From positions 18,185,001 to 18,249,000 of the forward strand of contig NC_065874.1 in the NCBI RefSeq assembly GCF_933775445.1: DNA of 64,000 nt. The letters run 5' to 3'. The position numbers and the translations under genes were made by a program. The notes below the pieces were generated by a model. It was not told the DNA's origin. It ran no database searches and worked only from the letters and a program-made list of their open reading frames with translations. Below, in pieces: positions 34,946-47,218 of the stretch (position 1 is its first letter; each line of letters starts with the position of its first letter). Source of the DNA: Argentina anserina (taxonomy: Eukaryota; Streptophyta; Magnoliopsida; Rosales; Rosaceae).

Positions 34946-35205
34946 GGGGTGGAGAGAGTTACTTTGGTGTTACAGAGAATCATGCTGGCACCAAGGAGGA
35001 AAGACAACGACACAACATATTTCGTTCCGCCTACTCATTGAATAACAAGGTATGTGAGATAATTGTAGATAATAGAAGTTGTGAGAATTTTGTGTCGCAA
35101 AAACTGATGGATTTTATTAAATTGTCTACACAACTTCACCTTAGGCCTTACACACTAGGTTGGGTAAAGAAAGGTCCTCAAGCCGAAGTCACAATGTCAT
35201 GTAAA
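34946..35205 (+). pseudogene. Element C protease, N-terminal half (interrupted by element A)
   Basis: The frame around 35040-35200 reads [20 protein letters not shown], then [17 protein letters not shown]. It aligns with the retropepsin start of this lineage, where the active-site triad is usually Asp-Ser-Gly; here it is Asp-Asn-Arg, so the site is destroyed. The sequence is cut at 35205 by the LTR of element A and resumes at 48290. Confidence 0.75.
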
Positions 35206-37471
35206 TAATCGGTTCACAAAAGGGTATTGTTACTTAGCGCATCTCTAACTCGAAACATCAATATTAACCCTGTAAGCATCATTAGTAGTATAAAGCAATA
35301 GGGTATTGTTCACAAACCGAGGATCCAACAGGACAAATAATCACAAACATTTAACAACGAATTCACAAAGAGATATAAAGTTTTAAAGATATAGGATTGG
35401 ATCAAGAATATAAAAATAAATCCTAAACTAATATATACATGTGATTAACCAACCAACACATAAACATCACCAAATAAAATGTCACAAGTAGCTTCAAAAT
35501 CATAATATCATTATATGCAAACACCGAGCCTTAGCGGACAAGTATTGAGTGAACAAACAACAACCTAATGCCGAACTAGGTTACTTAGCGCATCCCTAAC
35601 TCGAAACATGGTCTGGTAATCCTATCTTAGTGCTTAGAAATTACAAGGTAACATGTCATTCTCAATCTACCACTTTATTGATTCATCTCTTATCTAATTA
35701 CTTAGCGCATCTTAGATAACAACGGATTATGGTTAATTCCTAGTGCTTACAAACAAGTCAATCATGTCACTTACTTTAACAAGTTAACAAAAATACTTAA
35801 GAATCCTATATGCAAAACTACCTTAGCGTCTTGAATCACATATAGTTAACGCACAAGAAAGAGAATCAGTATCATTGAATTATAAACTCACGGCATCTAC
35901 ATAGAAATCATAGAAAACAAAATCAGAACTACTTTATAACATCTTGCAAAAACGTAAACTACAGATGAGTATTCCACAAATTCAGAACTAGCCAAAAACA
36001 GAAACACAACATCACACAAAGAATCCAAACCGAAAACATAAGTGAAGAAGTAACGAGTTAAACTCTGTAAATCTCCTTGGCGGTATCAAAACAAGGCAGC
36101 ACGGCTTCAACTTGAATGACCATCTTAGGCGTAGCGCTTTAGATCGAATGGAATGAAAGGAAGATGGTGTTTTCGCCTTGAATGGCTTTGAGGATGATGA
36201 GTAGTGTTTAAGGCAAAGCTTTAGATAGTCTTGTGAGCAAGGTTGATGATCTTTTTCAGAGGAAATGAGGTGCTATATATAAAGGAACAAAACCCAAGGG
36301 AGGCTGGTCATAAAGTCCACAAAGTTAAAACCAAATTGGTTTAGGTTTCCTAGATTTTTTTCAATTCGGCAGAGTTGACGTTGGTGCCTTGTTGTCGCCA
36401 TAAATTTCTCTAGAAAATATATATATTTGCGGTGATTCCAACGGAATTTGAAAATAGACTTCTGTAGCTTTTCATCCATATATCATACATTGTCTGATTC
36501 ATTGTGAGCTGTTCAGGGGAGCCCGTCAAAGTTGGATGCCCTGCATTGCCAAAATTCTGATTCTGATAAGGATTGGGGAGGCAACAAGAATCTTAATTGT
36601 TGCAGCCTTGTTTAAATTTTCTTACCTCTTCTCATTTATTTGCTGCATGTCTTCTTTGACTTTCTTACCTATTCTCATTTAATTATTGCATGTCTTCTTT
36701 GACATTCTTTGGTGCAAGAATTTATGGTGATTCTGATATAGATTCATGCCTCTATATATAAGAGAAACAAGGTCTAAACTTTCCCTCACAGCCTTTGGAT
36801 AAAAAACAAATCAATAGCTGAGATAATTCTGCGGAGCTCACTGGACCTCCGAGTAATGATTCAGTCATATCTCCATGTATGAATAAGATATTGATTTGAT
36901 TCTAAAACCTACATTAACTAGACTCACACAGATTTCTATCCATATATGGTACATCTTCTAATTCGATCTGAGTTGTTCAGGAGAGCCCGTCAAAGCTGGA
37001 CTACGAATCTTAACTGCTTTCTGATTCTTGCATAGAGTGGGCTTTTAAGTGCATATCTTCTTCTCTTTAATATTTCTGATTTATATGCACGAAAATATCT
37101 TCATATACACCTTGGAAATCCATCTTCGACTTGGTTTTAGAATCCAACTCACAATAGGAAACCATCAATGCTGCACGGCCTCTCCTTATTCCTTGCGCAA
37201 CTAGGATTCTTTTCCTTTTTCAACATGGATTTGTATTTCCCAATAAGAATAAGTACGTTAGAAACAAAGAAATAGGAAATGATGAATCATACTCGAACAA
37301 GGAATTATATCTCAACAAGGATTCTTAACACTTAACACGATTTCATCATCAATTCACTCATAATCGATATAGGATTCATACAAAAAAAATAAAACATACT
37401 AAATAAGAGGTAACAAAGAATAAGAATAGGGCATAAATGCATTAACAACGTCACACTTTGTGCTCCTATCA
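35206..37471 (-). repeat. Element A outer 3' LTR
   Basis: Left end TAATCGGTTC (TGATCGG with the second base changed) and right end CTCCTATCA. Relative to other copies there is a patch at about 35216-35258 where GATTACTCGAG is replaced by sequence resembling other parts of the same LTR (TTACTTAGCGCATCTCTAAC). The TAATCGG end is shared with the LTR at 47219 but not with the LTR at 37478. Confidence 0.85.
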
Positions 37472-37477
37472 ACAACC

Positions 37478-39535
37478 TGATCGGTTCGATTACTCAAGAT
37501 CAATATTAACCCTGTAAGCATCGTTAGTAGTATAAAGCAAGAAGGTATCGTTCACAAACCGGGGATCCATCCAGGGAAAAGAATGACAAATATTTAACAA
37601 CGAATTCATAAGAGATATAAAGATTTGATATAGGATCGGATCAAGAACATAAAAATAAATCCTAAACTAATATATACATGCGATCAACCAACCAACACAT
37701 AAACATCACCAAAGAAAACGTCACAAGTAGCTTCAAAATCATAATATCAATCTATGCAAACACCGAGCCTTAGCAGACAAGTATTGAGTGAGCAAACAAC
37801 AACCGAATGCCGAACAACCTAACTTAGCGCATCCCTAACTCGAAACATGGCCTGGTAATCCTATCTTAGCGCTTAGAAATTACAAGGTAACATGTCATTC
37901 TCAATCTTACCACTTCATTGATTCATTTCTTATCTAATTACTTAGCGCATCTTAGATAACAACGGATTATGGTTAATTCTTAGTGTTTACTAACAAGTCA
38001 AGCATGTCACTTACTTTAACAAGTTAACAAAAATTCTTAAGAATCCTATATGTAAAACTACCTTAGCACCTTGAGTCACATATAGTTAACGCACAAGAAA
38101 GAAAATCATTAAATCATTGAATTATAATTTCATGACATCTACATACAAATCATGGAAAACAAAATCAAAACTACTTTATAACATCTTGTAAAATCGTAAA
38201 CTACATGATACTATTCCACAAATTTGGAACTAGCCAAAAACAGAAACACAACATCCCACAATGAATTCCAAACCGAAAACATAAGTGAAGAAGTAACGAT
38301 TAAACTCTGTAAATCTCCTTAGCGGTATCAAAACAAGGAAGCACGGCTTCAACTTGAATGATCATCTTAGGCGTAGCGCTTTGGATCGAATGGAATGAAA
38401 GGAAGATGGTGTTTTCGCCTTGAATGGCTTTGAGGATGATGAGTAGTGTTTAAGGCAAAGCTTTGGATAGTCTTATGAGCAAGGTTGATGATATTTTTCT
38501 GTGGAAATAAGGTGCTATGTATAGAGGAAGAAACCCAAGGGAGGCTGATCACAAAATCCACAAAGTTGAAACCAAATTGGTTGAGGTTTCCTAGATTTTC
38601 TCAATTCGGCAGATCTGACATTTGAAACCAAATTGATATTGCGGTGATTCCAAAGGCATTTGAAAAAAATACTTTCGTACCTTTTCATCCATATATCATG
38701 CATTGTCTGAATCATTATGAGTTGTCCAGCTGAGCCCGTCAAAGTTGGACGACCTGCACTGCCAGAATTATAATTTCTATAAGGATTGGACATTAATTGC
38801 ATATCTTCTTCCTCCTTTAATGCTGATTTCTTTTGCACAAATTTCTTCCTTTAAATTAGGGAGCCAGCAAGAATCTTAATTGTTGCAGCCTTGTTTGAAT
38901 TTTCTTACCTCTTCTCATTAATTTGCTGCATGCCTTCTTTCACATTCTTTAGTGCAGGATTTTATGGTGATTCTGATATAGATTTGTTCTCTATAATAGG
39001 AGAAACAAGGTCCCAAGTTTCCCTCATAGCCCTTGGATCAAAAGCGAATCAATGGCTGAGATAATTATGCCGAGCTCACTGGACCTCCGAGTAATGATTC
39101 GTTCATATCTCCCTGTAGGAATAAGATATTGATTTGATTCTAAATCCTACAAAAACTAGACTCACACAGCTTTTTATCCATATATGGTACGTCTTCTAAT
39201 TCTATCGCAGCTGTCCAGGGGAGCCCGTCGAAGTTGGACTACGAATCTTAACAGCATTTTGATTTTTGCATGGATTGGGCTTTTAAGTGCAAATTTTCTT
39301 CTCCTTTTTCCTTGCGCAACTAGGATTGCTTTCCTTCTCAAACATAGACTTGTATTTCCTAATAAGAATCAGTACGTTAGAAACAAGAAATACGAAAGGA
39401 TGAATCCTACTCAAACAATGAATCATATCTCAACAATGAATCATATCTTAACACTTAGCACAATTTCATCATCAATTCACTTATAATCAATATGACATAA
39501 ATGCATTAAGAACGTCACACTTTGTGCTCCTATCA
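37478..39535 (-). repeat. Element A inner 3' LTR (2058 bp)
   Basis: Starts TGATCGGTTCGATTACTC and ends TGCTCCTATCA. It is directly followed on the right by CAACCCCAC, the polypurine tract of the internal region on the minus strand. It is separated from the outer LTR by only ACAACC (37472-37477). Confidence 0.88.
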
Positions 39536-39545
39536 CAACCCCACA

Positions 39546-40896
39546 ATTTAACTTCGCTAGTCCCTTAGCAAACACTAGAAAGAGAAACCAAAAGATAAAA
39601 CAAAAATCAATACAACTAAACTAACGACTCAACTATAATGCATTCAACATTTTGTCTCAGAGATCTTCAAACTCATAGCATCAAGAATAACATTTAATCG
39701 AAATAGAATGAATTCAATAGTTAATAAACATGAGATCTCGCATAACAAGTAAGACAAGGCAGAAACATATGTGATATTAAGCTTGACGTGTTCAAAAAAA
39801 GTTCAAAATTCAACTCACAAGGGATATGCACTCCGAATTTTTTCTCTCAAGAATATGGCATATGCTTAAAAGTTTTTCACACACAAGAGTTATGAACACA
39901 TAGTGAATTCGAAAACCTCATGAAAAATACCAATCATATGCACAAATGAACCCAAACCATATGCTTACTCATGAAACAAACTCAACAGATCAATGACTAC
40001 TCATTTTAAGAATCATGCGGATCTTTATAAAAGGTAGGCTTAGGCTCGGGAAGGATATCATTTTGTAGGAAAAATGAATCACAAAGGTCATCCTCAAGAT
40101 TTAAAATAGCAATAATCATCCACCTTATGTCGTCATACTCCATAAAACAAGGGTCAAATATTATCATGTTGGACTCATTCTTCACTCTAAAAATTGTGAA
40201 AACGAACAAAGGCTAAAGTATAACTTTATTGAGCCTTTAACAAATACAACACAACTCCAAATTCACACAAACAACATAGCTATGGCGTCACTTCTTCATC
40301 GTCCTCATTCTTTTCGTTTTTTTTTCAAACCATGTATATATATATATTTTTTTTTTCACGGAAATTTTCCTTTTTCATACTCTCCACACGACATACTTAC
40401 ATAAATAGCATAACTACACACTTGAATCGAATCATCACTCCATATTAACACTAGAATGGCTCTGCCAAGCCTCAAAGACAAGGTAGAGATATAACTATAC
40501 TAAGCAATGATATTAACATGTTGGTAATGAAAGAAAAGGTTTAACGTAGGCTCAAATGGGTTAATACTAAGGTGTCCCAAGCATGGCACAAATAAGGCAT
40601 ACAACTTTTTGGTATAAAGTAGTGGAATCCCAACAAAAAAAATTTAAAAATCTAAATCAAAGCAAGAAAATAAAAATCAAAGCAACAAAATCAAAACACA
40701 TATAAGCATCAAACAATAGAATACAATGAATGATGTATACCCCACCTCACACTTAAAACTTACATTGCCCTCAATGTACAATATGATAAGCAATGAAAAT
40801 TAAAAAGAGATAAGGGATAAGAAAATGCAAACACTCATTGATGGCTCCTTCATTGGCTTAAGTTTATAGTCCAAAGCCTAGACTATCTCCAAAAAT
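39546..40896 (-). other. Element A 3' non-coding region
   Basis: Between the integrase end and the polypurine tract (39536-39546 region, CAACCCCAC). No supported frame; I see no envelope-like ORF of the kind some Athila elements carry at this position. The same sequence, with small differences, reappears in element B at about 51781-52900. Confidence 0.7.
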
Positions 40897-42076
40897 TCAC
40901 TTGCTTGCCGTAGGTTCAAGGAGAGAAGTCTCCTCCACGATATGCTCCACAAAGTTCTCACAATATGGCTTCAAGCGATGTCTATTGACCGTGAAGTCAT
41001 TTCCATTCACTGCACTCTTAATCCTGATAGCACTAGAAGGAAAAATGTGAGTAATAACAAATGGGCCAAGCCACCTTGAACGAAGCTTGCCCGAAAACAA
41101 CTTAAGTCGAGAATGAAATAAAAGAATTTTCTGCCCAACGACAAAGTGTTTCTTCCTAATCATACGGTCATGGAACGATTTGGTCTTCTCCTTGTAAATC
41201 ATAGCCGAATCATAGGTCTCATTTCGAATCTCTTAAAGCCCATGCAATTGCAAATTTCTATGCAATCCGGCCTCGTCAATGTCCATGTTAAAATTCTTCA
41301 CAGCCCACCATGCACGATGCTCAAGCTCCACAAGTAGATGACACGCCTTGCCATAGACTAATTGAAACGGTGACATGCCAAGATGAGTCTTGTATGCGGT
41401 TCTATAAGCCCAAAGAGCATCATTCAATCGTTCAGACCAATCTTTGCATGATAGTCCAATTGATTTTCTCTAAAATTCTCTTGATCTCTCGATTAGATAG
41501 CTCATTTTGTCAACTTTTTTGGTGGTGATAAAGGGTAGCAACCTTATGCTTGATACCATACTTCCTCAACAACGCCTCAATGGTCTGGTTGCAAAACTGA
41601 GTTCCTCCATCACTAATGATCACTCTTGGCATACCAAGCCTATAGAAAATGTTAGAATGAAGGAAATCTGCAACAACTCGAGAATCAGTAGTCCAGATGG
41701 CTTTTGCTTCTACCCATTTCGAAATATAATCAACACAAACGAGCATGTACAAGAAACCATTAGAGTTTGGAAAAGGTCCCATGAAATCGATACCCCAACA
41801 ATCAAATAGTTCAACAGTGAAGACAAGATGCATCGACATTTGATCTCTAGAACCTATGTTTCCCATGTGTTGGCATCTATCACAAGTCATGCAAAAATGA
41901 TATGCATCTTTAAAGATCATAGGCCAAAAGAAACTACATTCTAATACCTTAAGAGCAGTCCTACGTGAACCAAAATGTCCTCCACCAGACTCAGAATGAC
42001 AAAAGGTAAGTATAGAATGATGTTCAGATTCAGGGACACACCTCCTAATGATTTTATTAACACAATGTTTCCACAA
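40897..42076 (-). pseudogene. Element A integrase
   Basis: The frame 42076-41510 shows the zinc-binding HHCC region (CHSESGGGHFGSRRTA, then CMTCDRCQ) and the catalytic core with WGIDFMGPFP (first Asp) and VIISDGGTQFCN (second Asp). It stops near 41510. The expected Glu region is in another frame around 41480-41440. Then follow [20 protein letters not shown] and VYGKACHL (41427-41233) and the C-terminal MIYKEKTKSFHDRMI with LKLFSGKLRSRWLGPFVI (41202-40897). These are typical Ty3/gypsy integrase segments; at least two frameshifts and stops separate them. Confidence 0.87.
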
Positions 42077-42088
42077 GTATGGTTCATC

Positions 42089-42862
42089 TTAAATGTAGTA
42101 CTTAGCTAAAGCCTTGACTCTAATCTTTTGAGCATGCGATAAAGTATCTGGAAATTGCTTAGAAACAAGATAGTTCACATTATCTGCATATCTCAACTCG
42201 AAAGAGTTGCTCATCCAGAAACTCTCTTGAATGGCTAAAGGTTCAGCATCTCTCACTAAACCGCTCAAGTGGTCTGCCACAATGTTGTCACTTCTCTTTT
42301 TGTCCTTGATCTCGAGATCAAACTCTTGGAGTAAGAGAATCCATCGAATCAATCTCGGTTTGGCATCCTTCTTCGTCATTAAGTACTTCAAAGTTGCATG
42401 GTCAGTGTAAACAATAACTTTGGATTGAAGTAAGTAAGAACAAAACTTATCTAAAACAAAGATCATGACATGAAGTTCTTTCTCAGTTGTGATGTAGTTC
42501 TATTGAGCATCATTGAGCATTCAAGAGGCATAGTAAATGGCATAAGGCTGCTTGTCCTTCCTCTGCCCTAGCACGGCTCCAACAGCATAGTCGGATGCGT
42601 CACACATGAGCGCATATGGTAAAGACCAATCTGGTGGTGCCATGATCTGTGCCATGATCAGTGCTGATGACAAGAGCTTCTTCAATGTCTCAAATGCGTG
42701 CTTGGAATCATCATCAAATTGAAAGGGAATGTTATTTTGAAGCAATGAACTCAATGGTCTCGCAATCTTGGAAAAGTCCTTGATGAACCGACAATAGAAC
42801 CCTGCATGTCCAATAAACGATCGAACATCCCTCACAGTTATGGGGAGGGGTAAGTGACGCAC
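42089..42862 (-). pseudogene. Element A RNase H and end of reverse transcriptase
   Basis: 42862-42521 contains the connection segment VRSFIGHAGFYCRFIKDFSK and the RNase H start LMCDASDYAVGAVLGQR with its Asp. 42466-42089 continues with [37 protein letters not shown] and [10 protein letters not shown]. Together they make the Ty3-type RNase H that removes the RNA strand during reverse transcription. A stop or shift separates the two parts near 42500. Confidence 0.87.
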
Positions 42863-42867
42863 AAGAT

Positions 42868-43806
42868 CTATTTAGACTTAGGAACCTCAATTCCTTTAGA
42901 TAAAACAATATGGCCTAAGACAATGCCTTGCGTAACCATGAAATGACATTTTTCCCAATTCAAGATCAAATTAGTTTCTTCACAACGTTTAAGCACAAGT
43001 TCCACATTCTCTAAACATGCATCGAAATTCTCACCATAAGCATAAAAGTCATCCATGAAAACTTCAATTTTAGAACCAATGAACTTAAAGAAAAGATCAA
43101 CGTTGAAACGTACCTGGAGCGTTGCATAAACCAAAAGGCATGCGATGATAAGCAAACGTACCAAAAGGGCATGTGAATGTCGTCTTTTTCTTGATCTTCA
43201 TGCGCAACACTAATCTGATTGTATCCACTATATCCATCTAGGAAACAATAAAAAGAATGACCAGCTAACCTCTCAAGCATTTGATCAATGAATGACAACG
43301 GCATGTGATACTTCCTTGTTGTGGCGTTGGGCTTCCTATAGTTGATACACACATGGTGACCAATCACCGTTCTTTGAGGCACTAAATCGTTATCCTTGTT
43401 TTTCACCACTGTGATTCCGGACTTCTTTGGCACAACTTGAATGGGAGAGGTCCACCTACTGTCCGAAATAGGATAGATGACGCCACAATCATGTAACTTA
43501 GTGATCTCGTCTTTGATAACTTGCATCATTGGTGGGTGAAGACGTCTCTGACCCTCCTTGGTCCGTTTGGCACCATCTTCAAGTAAAATTTGATGCACAC
43601 ACATTGTAGGGGTTGATTCCCTTAATGTCGGCTAGGGTCCATCCTATGGCCGTCTTGTGTCGTTTCAAAATCTCAATCAACATCTCCTCTTGTTCCTTGG
43701 TAAGTGCGGATGAAATGATCACATGCAATGTATCCTCATCTCCCAAAAATGCATACTTCAAGTGATTCGGAAGAACCTTAAAATCAAGCTTTAGGGCTTG
43801 CACCAC
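42868..43806 (-). pseudogene. Element A reverse transcriptase
   Basis: 43806-43579 holds the linker HLKYAFLGDEDTLHVIISS with WTLADIKGI. 43604-43011 holds the fingers and palm: GVIYPISDSRWTSPIQVVPK, CINYRKPNATTRKYHMPL and CFLDGYSGYNQISVA with the first catalytic Asp. After a frameshift, 43164-42868 carries EVFMDDFYAYG, the catalytic FMDD box, then LNWEKCHFMVTQGIVLGH. The domain is complete but spread over three frames. The shared style DGYSGYNQI and FMDDF fits Athila/Tat-type RT. Confidence 0.88.
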
Positions 43807-43858
43807 AGAAGGAAAATTCTTGGTAGTGGTTAAGAGAATTGGACTAGGAGAGAATAAA

Positions 43859-44680
43859 TTACCTCATGTGCAAAAACATCAAGAGAGGCCACATTTCTAG
43901 TACATAAGATGACACGGAATCATTAGCTTCCAACTCAGAAACGTTGGAGCCATCACTTGCAAATCCGGCCCCTTGGGCAATGGTGAGTGCCAACTCGTCA
44001 TGTGCCAAGGTATCTAGATAGTTATCTGCAAGGGAATCAAGAATGTCAACTGAAAAACAATCACTTAATTTCGAAAGGGGATACCTCATGGCTTCAAAGA
44101 TGTTGAAGCTAATAACTTCACCGTCGAACTCAAAGGTGAGTGGTCCACTAAACACATCAATCTTCGTTCTTGCAGTCCTCATAAAGGGACGCCCCAACAG
44201 AATAGGGACCTCCTTGTCATCTGCTTCAGTTGGCTCCATGTCAAGGACATAGAAGTCCACAGGGAATATCAAGTTCGAAACTTGCACAAGAACATCTTCA
44301 ACATAACCCAAAGGGACTTTGTTTATACAATCAGCTAATTGGATAACCACAATATCTTTTTTCAAATCTCCTAGACCTAAGTTATCATAAATGTAATAAG
44401 GCCTTATGTTGATCGATGCTCCTAAATCTAGCATTATCTTATGAAATTTTGTGTTACCGATTGTACAAGGGATAGAAAAACTCCCTAGATCCTTAAGCTT
44501 AGGTGGAAGCTTCCTTTGTAGCACGGCTGAGACTGTCTCACTCATTGTGACCACTTCTTTCTCTCGAGTCATCCTCTTATTGGTGTACAACTCCTTTAGA
44601 AACTTAGCGTACTTTGGGATTTGTTGAATGCATTCAATAAGAAGCATGTTCACTTCTACCCTCTTAAAGATATCGAGCAT
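43859..44680 (-). pseudogene. Element A protease region
   Basis: The frame 44680-43859 contains ELYTNKRMTREKEVV, then FSIPCTIGNTKFHKIMLDLG, where the retropepsin active site is Asp-Leu-Gly instead of the usual Asp-Thr/Ser-Gly. VPILLGRPFMRTARTKIDVF, the conserved downstream part, follows. It is in frame over most of its length but shifts before RT. It would cut the polyprotein in an active element. Confidence 0.85.
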
Positions 44681-46448
44681 GGCTTGATCAGAGTCATCCC
44701 CCTTTTCTTTGTGAATCTATTGAGGAAGGGGACACGAGGAAGAGCATTAGTTGAAACCAAACCACTAGAGTTAGGATCTTTACCTTTGTCATGCACGTCA
44801 TGATTACTTTGGGGCAGAGGCACATCATCATTGGCCTTAGAGGAGGAAGGGTCCTTCTCTAGGTCATTTGTATTGAAATTCCCAGCCTCTTTGTCTTTAG
44901 AAGGCATTGCCTTCTTGATTGGTTGCAATGGAGCATCTAAGAGCCTGCCATTTCTTGTCATCATGGCCTTCACATTTGGATTTGGCTCAGTTTGACTTGG
45001 CAACTTACCTCCTTCATGGATCTTGCCCATGAAGTCGATCACTTGTCTCATCTGCTTCTTAAGCTCGGTTATGTCTTTAGAATGAGCTTGTTGACCTGTA
45101 ACTAAAGTTTGAGTAGCATAGTTTAAATTTTGTTGCCCTTGAGCAAGGGACTTCAAAAGTTCATAATTGTTAGGTGCAGATGCATTATTCGAACCAAGAA
45201 CATTGGAATTAAAGGGAACATAACCTTGAGGTACCTGAGGCCACACAAACAAACCTGAAGGACAATGTCCTTGACCTTGAGCATTGGACGGTTGACCATT
45301 ATTGTTCTAACGAAATTTGGGATGGACTATAAGTCCAAGATTATATGTGTTCGAATAAGGATCATACCTAGGCTTTTGTTGCCCCATTAAGTTCAACTCC
45401 TCTTCAGTCATTGCACCATTTGGACAATTCTCGGTGGTGTGGTCCTTGAAGGAACAAATGCCACATGCTTTAGTGTTGATGGTCGAACCATTGAATGCCT
45501 TGACTAGAACGTCAAGCTTTCTTTCTAAAGTAGCCATCTGATTTCTTGCATCAATATCATACACCCCACGGCTCTTGCTTCTTCTCTTCTCCCTGGAATT
45601 AAATTGGCGATTGTTGTTAGCCAAGTCATCAATCAAGGTGTAAGCTTCTTGACTGGTCTTGTTTATGAATGTGCAGCCACATGCCAAATCCACCATACTC
45701 TTGTTGGTGGTGTCGAGTCCTTCATAGAAGAATTGCACCAAGTCATCCAACGAAATACCATGGTGAGGGTACATCCTTTGAAGTTCCTGAAATTCCTCCC
45801 ATGCTCGTAGAGTGAATCACCATCCTTTTTAGTGAAGTTCTGAATCTCACTCCTTAGTCTTTTCGTGCGTTGAGCAAGGAAGAATTGTTTCAAGAACTTC
45901 CTAGGTATTTCATCCCATGTGGTGATGATCCCCACAGGCAGAGAGTATAACCAACGCTTAGCATCGTCCTTCAGAGTAAATGGAAACAAAAGCAACCTCA
46001 AGCCTTCTTGAGATAGATGATGAATTGATTGAAGTTTGCAAATGTCCAAGAACTCCCTAAGGTGAACATTATGGTCTTCCATTGAGGCACCAGAATACTT
46101 AGACAGTTGTCCAAGTAATTGTACCAGAATTGAGAAGTTGGATTCATCAGGTGGAGTGAAAGCAATGCATGAAGGTGATTCAGGGGTGGTGGGGATGAAC
46201 GGATTCTTGAGTGCCATTGGAGCACCGACAAGAACTAGGTCACGGTCCGCAATTGTGTCTGTCTTTTAGTTGAAGATGAATGGGAATAAATGATCCTCCT
46301 CTTCTTCTGATCATGCTAAAGAGTTTAAGATTAAATTGCTTGGAGATGATTCAAAAATATAGGGGTCCACTCGAGAAGATTTTTGTAAGTCTCTAAATGC
46401 TTGAATTCGATCTTTGAGCTCTTGTGTTGTCTTAGATATTGCGGACAT
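44681..46448 (-). pseudogene. Element A gag
   Basis: The ATG at 46446-46448 corresponds to the gag start of element D (61606). The core contains LLGQLSKYSGASMEDHNVHL, LRLLLFPFTLKDDAKRWLYS, ITTWDEIPRKFLKQFFLAQR and LYEHGRNFRNF, the usual retrotransposon gag fold of Athila-like elements. A zinc knuckle CGICSFKDHTTENC lies at about 45465-45425. Downstream is a Gln-rich linker (LAQGQQNLNYATQTLVTGQQ). Frameshifts occur near 45770 and 45300-45250 and there is a stop near 46313. Confidence 0.87.
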
Positions 46449-47195
46449 GCATAACTCCTGTAATATGAAATTTAAAGGGTTAGCATTGAAGAATACAAAA
46501 TGAAGACATGAATCATGCCCTTTCTTGGTCATATACATGGCACACTTATGGAAGAGGCACGACAACTATGTTGTCATGTTACAAAGTTAGTTCTTTACGT
46601 TTACAAAGTTCATACAATTCACAAGTTCTTTTTGTCGTTTCAATGATTGAACGATCGATTGATTCTAAGTTGTAAACCGAGGTAGACGTGCGGCCTAAGT
46701 ATGGATGTCTAGACACAAGATCAAGTCTTTGTTTCAGAATTCCGAATAGCTCAATTAGACATAGTGAACATGGTATGACTCATTTGTTGAACTACGGAGA
46801 GCGAACTCCCTATCGACCCCATCACCGAGATGTATGTCAGTTTGTAGTTCTCTGAGATCCAATCTTGGTCCCATACACCAGGTTAATAAAAGAGTGTGAC
46901 CCTTACTTAGCTGGACTCAAACTTGGGTGTTAGAAAAATCTCCAAGTGTTAATAAAAGCCACCCTCAACCTCATGCAAAAACTTTATAAGAAAACATGAG
47001 GGGTTAAAGCTAATATTAACAAAATGGAATTTACCTATTCCGTTTGATTTACAACCTACAACAATTATTCACTCAATCACCAAAACAACAACCTAATATA
47101 TATTTACTATATGTTACAACAAAATAAGATAAGAATATACAAATGTACAATATGAATAGTGAATTCGAAATTAAAAGTTAGGGATCCATAAGAAT
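46449..47195 (-). other. Element A 5' leader
   Basis: Non-coding stretch between primer site and gag. Contains a repeated retroelement leader sequence also found at about 54780-55368 (B) and 60860-61605 (D), for example GTTCAACAAATGAGTC and ACATACATCTCGGTGATGG on the element strand. Confidence 0.75.
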
Positions 47196-47216
47196 GGATC
47201 CCCGGCAATGGCGCCA
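47196..47216 (-). other. Primer-binding site of element A (tRNA-Asp type)
   Basis: On the minus strand TGGCGCCATTGCCGGGGA, complementary to the 3' end of plant tRNA-Asp with one mismatch, 2 nt after the LTR end. Confidence 0.88.
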
Positions 47217-47218
47217 TT

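Noticed and set aside
35206..39535. Regularly spaced repeats that might suggest an array
   Set aside because: They are two full LTRs in tandem, not short repeats with unique spacers; no CRISPR-like structure anywhere in this plant DNA.
39546..40896. Possible envelope-like ORF in the 3' region of the Athila-like element A
   Set aside because: No frame longer than about 70 codons and no hydrophobic segments arranged like an envelope protein.
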